Source: Isoetes taiwanensis (taxonomy: Eukaryota; Streptophyta; Lycopodiopsida; Isoetales; Isoetaceae). From it: a stretch of 64,000 bases of DNA. The notes beneath the pieces are model-generated. The model saw only the letters and a program-made list of their open reading frames with translations. It had not been told where the DNA came from and ran no database searches. The first letter of the stretch is position 1; each line of letters begins with the position of its first letter. Below are positions 55,431 through 64,000 of this stretch, in pieces. The translations under genes and the position numbers were made by a program. Location: positions 3,804,877 through 3,868,876 of the forward strand of contig JAJEKV010000074.1 in the NCBI GenBank assembly GCA_021234155.1. Direction: 5' to 3'.

Positions 55431-57950
55431 GGCCCTTAAAATGTGAAGCACATAAAAAACTGTTTAGGTGTGCCATTTGAGGCTTAAACTTTTTGCATCA
55501 TAATGAGCATCACATGTTTCTTGAAATGTTTTCAAGAACGAGAGGGTTGTAATTGGTTGCAACCCATTGTTAGGCCTATGCATTTTTATCTTATGAACAA
55601 TTAGATATGCAAGTTAATAGATGTAAATAGTAACACAAAGCATATAAGCATTGAAGGCACATAATTCATTGATTGTAAGAAGTTTTTCAAGTAATTACAA
55701 AAGTTTATTCCTGGAAGTATGTAAATGAGTGACTTAAAAGGTCTTTGCATGCTCCAAACATTTTGCAAATGGGATCAATAAGCGTAATCCCACTTGAACA
55801 TTCTTCTAGGCTAGCCAGATTGGCTAGAGGATTTGCTCCATATTTATGTTGAACAACCCTAGACTGTCGTCATAAAGCATACGCTTCTTGTATATTAAGT
55901 AAAATAAGCTTCATGAAGTCTAAGACTTTATTTCAGAGTGGCTCTTTATGGCCAGGCACATGCATTATCCGTTTCACTCTTAGTACAATTTAGTGTTCAA
56001 TTCTAACCTATAATGCCAAGGCAATGTACAAATGCTATTGTATGTATACAGTGCAAATCAATTTACTCGACATTTATTATATTTTGTGTTATAATTATGC
56101 CATCCATTGCCTTTTGCTTGGGTAGAACTTGCAGCAACCCAAGAGCTCTCTCTCATCTAGAGTGCCTAATTATAAAGCTATTTTCACATTTGGGATAACA
56201 GTTTCTACTTTGCAACTTAGCTGACACTTGCATTTCTTCAATGTATTGCACGTGATGCAAGAGCGACCCAATATTGTGAAGCGCCAAGTAGTTTCTAGAA
56301 ACCACATCGATGAATTGGAATTGAAGCATGGCAACACAAGGTACAGTTCAAGCTTCAAATAACCTTTAAAGACTTCGGATTTAAGGCCAATTATATGCCA
56401 CTACGAGGATCCATGCACCAAATAGCTGGAAGTGGTGCACAAGTTTAATCTTGGTCTGCCTTATATCTGTCACATCAAATCATTGTGTACCAAGGGATGA
56501 AGCAAAGTGCTTCACCTCCATCCTCAAATCTGCAGACAAGAATATTGATATCCATGAAAACAAGTAGGTTGTTGCATAGCCACCAATAACAAGGCCAGCT
56601 AACTGCAATGCACTTCCAAGACCATGTAAAAAGTAATTTCGCAATGTAGTGAAAAACCTTTGGTGCACCAACAAGAAAATATTGATAACCTTACAGAAGA
56701 CACTCATGGACACCACTGCATTAGGATTGGCTGTTGCTTCATGCTTCATACCTTAGCCTATATGTTTCTATGGTAGCAGCTGCAGCCATTGCATGGTTGC
56801 AAATCCTATGCTCTTCAACATAGTCAATTCTATATTCAGTGACTTACAATGTAGTCAATCCGTTCTTTCTCATAGATCATTGGGCATTACTTGAACACTG
56901 TAAGTCTTTGTAGACAATCCCTTCTCTATAGTCTTTTGTATATATTAATGTCTTGTTTTTCTATCTCCAAGTAACAAGCTATAGAGGCCACAGAAATGTC
57001 ACAAAAATGAAGGTATCTAAAATAAAAATATGTTGCAAATGCATGTAAGAGGGATCCATGACATTTCACATCACTCTTAAAATAAGTGGAGAATAACTTC
57101 GCTGCAGCTTTAGAGTATCTCGAAGGCAATGGATGGCAAAAAGTATACAAATCATGCACATATTAATCATTGCTAAAATCAAGATCAACATTTTAGATGA
57201 GGAGCACTAAATCAGTTGTGCTTGCATCAATGTATGACCAAGTTAATTGTAAGAATTGGCATTCATGTGCCTCTAGTCAGAAAGGTTATATACAAGCCTA
57301 GTTTGACCATATGAGAGATGAGTACTGCAATACAATTCATCACAGAAAGATTATATTCAAGCCTAATTTGACCAAATGAGAGATGAGTATTGCAATACAA
57401 TTCACCACTTCAGTATGTAAGGTAAGGCAGGAGGATGTATCTTAGAAACCATTGTTCCATCTTTCATTTTAGCATCAGAGAGCAAATAAAAATGGACGCT
57501 GGTTGCCTGCAATAAACCATTATAATTGAAATAAAGGAGCATCTCCACTTTGGATGGATTCTATTGATCAATGTTGTGGACTTCACTACATCATGGGATA
57601 AACAGTACCTGCGACCATGGGATGTGCACTTTCACCGGTTATTTCACCCACTTTTGACCTGCAGTGCTTAAAACAATATCATTTCCATCTACTGATTTGC
57701 TATTGATGGATTCAGCAAAAGTAACTTCAATTGCTTTAGGAATCTTAGAGAGAGTTGAATACAAAACAATGATGAACAATTATGAATAAGAATGGATAAT
57801 GCTATGGGTATTTACTACTTTCAACCCTTTGCTTACATAAAGGACAAAGCTCTGAAATTCGACGATTAATTTTATGAACCAGCCTATTGACTCTAAAACA
57901 TCATCTAGGAATTACTTGCCATCACAGAACTGCCACTTGGGACAAAGCAA
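55431..57950. other. AT-rich stretch, no gene recognised
   Basis: Short frames only. The only structure seen is the tandem duplication at 57278-57407. Confidence 0.4.
57278..57407 (+). repeat. Tandem duplication, period 65
   Basis: CAGAAAGGTTATATACAAGCC... (57278) is repeated from 57343 with about six substitutions and no indel. Confidence 0.92.
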
Positions 57951-57951
57951 C

Positions 57952-59590
57952 TTTTTTTTTTTTTTGGAAGGACGAAAGCCTAAAGTTTATTAATTAGATA
58001 GATAGTACAAAATTTACGTATCTCATCTAATTATATAAGCACAAAAAGATGCCACAGGAACACGAGCCTGGAGCACAATGTACTTACTCCAGAATAGGAG
58101 ACTAACGATAAGAATCAATTTGAAGATACTGAATTCAAATTCGTTCCGTCATTTTTTACTCAAGCAATGTTGTTTCCGTTTGGGTACGGTAACTTTCAAG
58201 TACTTAGCATACTGTACGGTATGTACGGAATAAAAAATGCATTGTTTTTGTGTCAAATTTTGGTAGTTTTCAACACGAGTACGGTATGTATTTTATAAGT
58301 ATGGTATGTATTTTATAGGTACTGTAAGTATTTTATAGGTACAGTAACAACACCTTTTAACGTACTGTTTTTTTTTTCCAGTACGTTAAAGACTCAGAGG
58401 TACGTTACAAGGTACGATAAGTATGTAACAATACTGGACTCAAGGGAGGAACACGCGTAAGCTATCAGTATCTTTTTCTGGGCCACCATGATAACACCAC
58501 GTGCAGATGAATAAATGCTCTGAAAGATGTGGTGTCTGCGACGCTCCCTTATCGATCACAGGAGTCAATCAGAACCAAGATGGACTGCCCTATGTTTAGC
58601 TGGAGGACATGCATCGGGTTAGGATGCCAAGAGGATGCATCGGCAGCCCAATGCACTATTGAACAAACCTTGTAGCCAGGACCACACCGGCTGAACCTCC
58701 GGACAATAAAAGAGACAATGCTCAAGACTCTCAATCTTTGAAAGGCAGATCGGGCATATTGCAGATATGCGAGGATCATAATGATATCGGAAGGCATTAA
58801 CGCAGGCACCTGTGGATAACCTGCCACCATAGTACAGAGATTTTAGGGCAGAGCAACTTCTCACAAAGCCATTGCCATATATGACGCAAAGTGGGTTGTG
58901 GAACTTGTAGGTGCCACCCATCTGACAACTGGAGGGGCTGTGGTGCTAAAAGAAGGCGATATATCTATTTGACAAAGTGCTTGCCTTTGTGAATATTTTC
59001 ATGACAGTCCCAATGCACCCTTTCTGTAACACCAACTTGCACTATAAGAGGCAATGTTTTTGCAACCTTTTCCCATATAGACACATCACAACGAGAGAGC
59101 AGGAACTTTGCCTGAAATTCGGGCCAAGACAGTAGGCGACCGACTTCATACTATGCTTGAATAGAGACAACACCTGCAAGAACCCATCGTTTCTGTGTAA
59201 GGGAATGAACTAATGCTGCCAGTGGAGATGCTGAGGGGTTTGGAGGCAGTGGTACCCACTACCATAGAGGCTGAAATAATGCCCAAGGTAGGATTGGTTT
59301 GACTACCTTCTTGCCTAGAGGAATACAGTGACCAAGAGCTTGTCTAAGAAAGCGTGAACTAGGAGAGTCATCTTCACCATTCAAAAGTCTCCAAATGAAC
59401 TTTGAAATCCATACCCAGACCACCTGCCCATTTTGGAAGGATGCACTTTGACCAAGCTACCTTAATCACAACACCTTCCTCACCCGCCCATATAAAGTTC
59501 TGAACTATTGCAATGAGCTCACATACTTTGATGGGGCTAGCAGTAAGGATGCCACATAGACATGGATACTCCTAAGGACTGACTTGGCCA
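57952..59590 (-). pseudogene. Second LINE fragment (3' end with zf-RVT domain), carrying a MITE
   Basis: On the minus strand the element ends in a 14-base poly(A) (T-run 57952-57965) preceded by TTTAGGCTTTCGTCCTTCC, a wording usual for plant L1-type LINE tails. Upstream, 58921-58619 encodes the reverse-transcriptase zinc-binding domain: FVRSCSALKSLYYGGRLS, then ICPICLSKIESLEHCLFYCP and VWSWLQ (CX2C...HX4C). Further upstream, to about 59580, broken frames still read as LINE C-terminal text (ASPLAALVHSL, RWVLAGV, WEKVAKTLP). The RT core is missing, so this is a 5'-truncated copy. A MITE at 58165-58436 interrupts its 3' region. Confidence 0.8.
58165..58436 (+). mobile_element. hAT-like MITE, copy 1
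   Basis: Starts CAATGTTGTTTCCG and ends TAACAATACTG. It is flanked by TACTCAAG (58157-58164) and GACTCAAG (58437-58444), an 8-base duplication with one difference. The interior is built from repeats of TACGGTATGTATTTTATA and TACGTTA. It has no coding capacity. An inverted relative lies at 59984-60309. The TIR CAGTGTTG and 7-8 bp duplication fit the hAT superfamily. Confidence 0.85.
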
Positions 59591-59598
59591 CTGTAACC

Positions 59599-59748
59599 AT
59601 CCTTTAGCAGAATACATGTAAATAAAATCTTGGTGAATAAAATATAAATTTAGATGTTTTGAACATTGTTTTGTTTTCTCTGAAATGCTGTGTTTTATTT
59701 TTTCACACACAACACAACCCATGACTGTCCTTTAGCAGAATACATGTA
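59599..59748 (+). repeat. Short direct repeat TCCTTTAGCAGAATACATGT
   Basis: Twenty-one bases at 59600-59620 recur at 59728-59748. The repeat marks the upstream limit of the LINE fragment and may be the trace of a deletion, insertion or slippage event. Confidence 0.7.
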
Positions 59749-59983
59749 CACCTGTACAACATACAGAAGCGACATGTTTTTAACCATATAAATCTATCTA
59801 AATGTCCCTTTATATTGCTATTCAGTTGTACCATCGCAATGCTGCAAGTATTATAGCATGCAACCTTACGTTTTTCATTAATCAGCCATCTTGGTGAAAG
59901 ATCCACCACAACCTTCATGACCGGAATGGTTATATATCAGAACTTAAACTGGTTTTTCCTCAAACAAAAAACATAGAATGGGA

Positions 59984-60309
59984 CAGTGTTGTTACGTACT
60001 TAACGTACCTGTACGGTACTGTAAGTATTTTACATATCATACCTCGTAACGTACCTCTGAGTTTTTAACGTACCGAAAAAAAGCCAGTACGTTAAAAGGT
60101 GTTGTTACTGTACCTATAAAATACGTACCATACCTATAAAATACTTACAGTACCTATAAAATGCCTATAAAATACGCACCGTACCTATAAAATACTTATT
60201 GTACTTGTATTGAAAACTACCAAAATTTGACACAAAAACAATGCATTTTTTATTTCATACGTACCGTTAAGTACTTGAAAATTACCGTACCCGTACAGAT
60301 ACAACACTG
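59984..60309 (-). mobile_element. hAT-like MITE, copy 2 (inverted)
   Basis: Perfect 9-bp terminal inverted repeats CAGTGTTGT...ACAACACTG, flanked by AATGGGA (59977-59983 and 60310-60316). Its reverse complement aligns with copy 1 along the full length. It is about 50 bases longer because of extra TACCTATAAAATAC units. The different target duplications show that the two copies inserted independently. Confidence 0.88.
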
Positions 60310-60589
60310 AATGGGAAACAAAGAACCTTACTACCTTACTTTGTGCTAATGCTTTGTTGGGTCATTTGGCAAAATAAAAATTATTCGACTTCCTTTGAGA
60401 TCAAGCTTACCTGCAACTCTTTCATTTCGCCAACCCTGCATTTGTGTCAAGGACCTTGAACTGGATATCTTGGATACGTTGAACTGGATCTCCCTCTTTG
60501 TATATGCCATTTGAGCAGAATCTGAAGTTTTTCTGCAGGGACTTCATTCACCAAGCCATTTTTCAGTTGCATTAGAAAATTCAATATGA

Positions 60590-60617
60590 CTAGTTATGGT
60601 GCCCGGCGTTGCCGGGC
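60590..60617 (-). mobile_element. Helitron-type 3' end
   Basis: On the minus strand: GCCCGGC-AAC-GCCGGGC (60617-60601), ACCATAA, CTAG (60593-60590), then T. A perfect 7-bp GC stem, CTAG end and insertion before T match Helitron 3' termini. The element would extend rightward; the TC 5' end was not recognised. Confidence 0.68.
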
Positions 60618-60619
60618 TT

Positions 60620-61880
60620 TACTACAATTTGAAAGGGTAGGTGTTTGATTGTTGTGTAGAATATTGAATGTGGTAATTTTTGCATTTGACATGATCCTAA
60701 AAAGGAGGGAAGGTGTGAATGTGAGTGTGGGTGTGAGGGGCATTATTGCATGTTTTGTGTTAATTTATTGTGCAATAGAAATGCCAAAAAAGACGGCTCT
60801 AACTAAGTGGCGAAATGCATCATGGCATGAAATAGATAGAAATAAGAAGAAGACAACACACGATTGAATGCATGTACTAAATCCGTTAGTCCTTCCATAT
60901 GGAGACTTGGGTTTTGAATTCCACAGGTGGAAATAACATTATTTTGTGACTTGAGAAGCATATACACACCAGCTTCCTTATAGTAACAAAAGAGAAAGAA
61001 TTATCTATTTGCAAGGAATGTGTATCGGCATGAGAAACGTGCTAATTTATCACGACATAGATGTGGCTTCAGCATTGGAATCCATAGGTCATATGATTTT
61101 TCCTGTGGGATTACCTAAACATCCAACTTTACTAATGCCAATGAATTAGTAATGTTAATAAATTACTAATGCTGATGAGAGCTCTTTAGTGAGTCTAATA
61201 ACCTTCTTAACAACATCCTCAAATATTTTATACGCATGTTCTAGTAATCTGTCATGCTGAAGCCACTAATTGTGGTTCTTCATATGCCAAACTATGAGAT
61301 GATCTGTTAACATCTCCAAAAGTAGTTGGATCCCTTAGATTGTGGGATATTCCTGCAATACCAACGTGGACTGAAATCAATATCGATATTTTTGAGCATG
61401 CTATTACAGGAAGCATCAAATAATTTTAAATATTTTGTAAACCTACATTGCTCCTCAGCATTTCCAACATGCACGTGTATCACCTTCCATGACATGATCT
61501 ATAAGATATTGTAGTTATTGTTTAAGAAATTAGTAGTTATTGTTTAAGAAATTGTTCTGTTTCTTTGGAGATGTTTATAAAAATTAACAATTTTAGCATT
61601 CGCGGATATGTTAATTCATTATTTTCCATTCCTTATCGGTTTTTTTGGTAAGGTTGACTGTAACTCGTTGATTTGCGGCATATTCGTGGGGTTGTTCCAG
61701 ATCCACGGATATGAGCATTTTGCCAGAGAAAATGCACTACAAATCCTATGGTGCAAACAAAAAACACCCCTGCCACAATATGGACCAAAGGTAAAGGTAA
61801 GGGCTTAAACCATAGCTCCTGTGCGTTCGTCCTCTGAACAACAGACCTCCAACTCCAGTTAGAATCGGCCCTGCATCTCA
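60620..61880. other. AT-rich stretch, possible Helitron body
   Basis: Would be the non-autonomous body of the Helitron ending at 60590. No replication-initiator or helicase motif is present and frames are under 110 codons. Confidence 0.3.
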
Positions 61881-61940
61881 ATCTTTGCCACCGTACGCAA
61901 CTCTTTGCCTCACTCTCCCTGCTACTCGGCTGTGCAATCG

Positions 61941-62072
61941 CCCACAATCAATCTGCAATCCCAATCTGCAATCTGCAATCGATCTGCAATCCCACAATCA
62001 ATCTGCAATACTCGGCCATTGCCCACAATCAATCTGCAATCCCAATCTGCAATCTGCAATCTGCAATCCACC
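61941..62072 (+). repeat. CAATCTG minisatellite
   Basis: Irregular tandem CAATCTG / CCCACAATCAATCTG units. The larger phrase CCCACAATCAATCTGCAATCC occurs twice (about 61951 and 62022), so the array has a higher-order duplication. Confidence 0.9.
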
Positions 62073-64000
62073 ATGCACCCTAAGCCGGAATCCTGCTGCC
62101 TTCACAAGTAATGCCTGCACCTAGAATCTCGGCCAGAATCTCTTTCAGCCTGCACCTTAATGCCTGTGACTCGCCCCAGATGGCCCCATCTATGTTCGAA
62201 CCCATGCCAGCAGCAAATGGCACACATCATCCTGTAGCATCGGGTCTACCGGCAAACACACAGACTTGCATTCTTCAGTCGCCCATGATAGCAGCAAAGG
62301 GCACCGCATCTACCCAGATGGTAACCTAGCAAATGGCCGGAATCAATCCCCTGCACGAAATACCCCTCTTCCTCCCGATTTCATTTCTGTCAAAACAATT
62401 CAGGAATCCGCAAAAAAAGGAAGAATCATGCTTTTTTATCCTTCTATTTTGAAACCATGCATAGAAACAACAAGAAAAACACATGTCTTAGCCCATTTTA
62501 GGAATGCTCCCTTTTATCTTGGCCAACAAGCAGCTCGAATCAGCTAAAAAATACAGTTCAACTACGTTTTTGCATACAATACAGGGCAAAATCTTGGCAA
62601 AACCATGCCAGAAATACCGCCCCCAAATACCAAACGAAATAATTAGAATATTATTCTCGCTATGTTTATGTATTAGTTGTAAACCTATTATAAAAGGAAT
62701 GGTTTTTTAAGCAGGCTTATCATATACTTTATTACCTCTTACCTAATTCTTAATAACAATTTTTAATCAGTTGTTTGAGCTGGAAGATTATAAAGCCATG
62801 TGAGGCTTAAATTGTCCAAGTTTAGAACTTAACAATTGAAATGCATATTCAGACTATAATAGTCTAAGATAAAAGAAGCCTTTGCTAATCCATATGAATG
62901 AGTTACTTCAAAGTCCAAGTCCTCCATTTTTTCCAACATGGGGCATTGCAGAAGCTGAACCTCCGCATAAAATTAAATAATCACATCAAAAATTGACCTT
63001 TACAGTTATGTTCTTGATAAGTATATGTTCCCAGCTTATGCAGCAAGACCTACAATTACAATGAAGCATTGGCAACGTGGTGTGGCTTCATGTTCTACAA
63101 CAAAACAAACATTTAGATCTCGGATGTGGTTGCACAATCTAAAACACAATAACTAAAGATGTTACCTTCCTTTTTCTGGTCAATAATTCTTTTGCTCTAG
63201 CCTCAAGTGCTTTTCTGAGAATCTACATCCAGGGACAGGGATGGAACGTCTAGGATGGTGGTGTAGGGTTGTCCTCTGCTGAGAGAGCTATCAGAAGCAG
63301 CGAGTCTTCGTTATCCCAATTTCACAACATTCATAGAACTTCCTAGATCAATGGATTGTTTTTTTTATCTCCCTGTATGTTCCTCTCTGGTGCCAAAATA
63401 TATGTTACCAGCTTAGATGGGAGCTCTCTGTCCTCCCTCCCTGTCATTTCAGATGCATGTAACGAAAATAAGAAAATATGACAATCGCGTACCTAAGCAG
63501 TAGCATTCGAGTTTGATGCTTTGTGTCTGTCCAAACTTATACTATCTGCAACTGGAAGCTGTTGCAACAATTCAGCATTTTGCAAGGAACTAAATTTTCA
63601 AACAACGATTCCTTAAGGATGTTAAGCATTGTTTTTCGAAACATGAAAAAAAAATAACAATGACAGAGCTAATATTTCTAACTGGAAGCCACAGCTAAAA
63701 TCACCAGACCTGTAGCCCAGCTTGCAAAACGATTGAAGCTAGGGTCCAAAAGTTTTGAGACGTAATGGAGACAAAATGGAGAACCACATTCCAAGTGACT
63801 GTCTTGCTCTGACTTTTGTCCACGGGGGTTGTGCCTCACTGCCTCATCTTTGCTGAATAGGATAGTTTACATGTCTAGCAGAGAGATAGAATCGGGATGC
63901 ATGATTAGAGCTGCTTCTCTAAATGATCTTCAGAGTGTATGTCTGTTAAGCTTTAAAGCCATAGGCAGGCAGAACTCAATGTGTAGGGGTTCCTCATCCA
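62073..64000. other. No gene recognised
   Basis: 62.1-62.7 kb has several short plus frames (up to 93 codons) with moderate GC but no domain. The rest is AT-rich without recognisable structure. Confidence 0.35.

Noticed and set aside
1-64000. Bacterial-type systems (CRISPR, toxin-antitoxin, operons, phage)
   Set aside because: No spaced identical repeats of CRISPR type, no ribosome-binding-site-led ORF clusters and no prokaryotic gene density; the content is that of a plant nuclear genome.

Overview
The window is nuclear DNA from a land plant with a large, repeat-rich genome. Evidence: plant-type Ty1/copia and LINE sequences, a PLS-type pentatricopeptide-repeat (PPR) relic, long AT microsatellites, non-autonomous LTR elements, Helitron and CACTA-like ends, and AT-rich DNA with hardly any long open frame. 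The PPR wording (VVAWNTLI, GKLIHG, NTLLDMYSKCG, KPNEITF) suits the large PLS families of ferns and lycophytes, but the species cannot be fixed from the sequence. No intact protein-coding host gene is evident. Host-gene material is limited to a broken RRM-protein remnant, one or two exon-like open frames and the PPR pseudogene.

Layout. 1-2.6 kb: nothing recognisable. 2.6-4.25 kb: a dispersed repeat carrying heat-shock-element-like arrays and a tRNA-like Pol III promoter, between two (TA)n tracts; an inverted second copy lies at 26.7-27.5 kb. 4.25-9.8 kb: featureless AT-rich DNA. 9.8-10.28 kb (-): remnants of an RRM-protein gene resembling plant SUA/RBM5-10. 10.355-22.071 kb: a complete 11.7-kb non-autonomous LTR retrotransposon (LARD type) with ~1.6-kb LTRs, PBS, PPT and a 5-bp TSD but no retroviral-type ORF. 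22-30.6 kb: short tandem repeats and an exon-like frame at 27.93-28.34 kb. 30.63-30.76 kb: a (TTCTA)n block. 34.9-36.6 kb: a GC-rich, possibly leader-like stretch with tetraloop hairpins, then a probable frameshifted coding region. 36.8 kb: a Helitron 3' end. 37.5-37.8 kb: two foldback hairpins. 39.4-40.4 kb: a CACTA-like end with subterminal repeats. 40.77-42.9 kb: a diverged LTR of the same family as the 10-22 kb LARD, cut off in its leader and fused to the PPR pseudogene (42.9-43.85 kb, -). 44.75-45.05 kb: a small LTR with a PBS. 47.39-55.43 kb: a 5'-truncated LINE split by a complete 5.0-kb Ty1/copia element. 57.95-59.6 kb (-): a second LINE with its poly(A) end, carrying a MITE. 59.98-60.31 kb: a second copy of that MITE in opposite orientation. 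60.59 kb: another Helitron 3' end. 61.9-62.1 kb: a CAATCTG minisatellite. 62.1-64 kb: nothing recognisable.

The window is therefore a record of nested insertion. Three observations stand out. Two inverted repeats combine a long array of perfect nTTCnnGAAn units with a tRNA-type promoter. The LARD family keeps small hairpins across three diverged LTRs, one with a compensatory pair change. The LARD sits next to an exon-like RRM segment.
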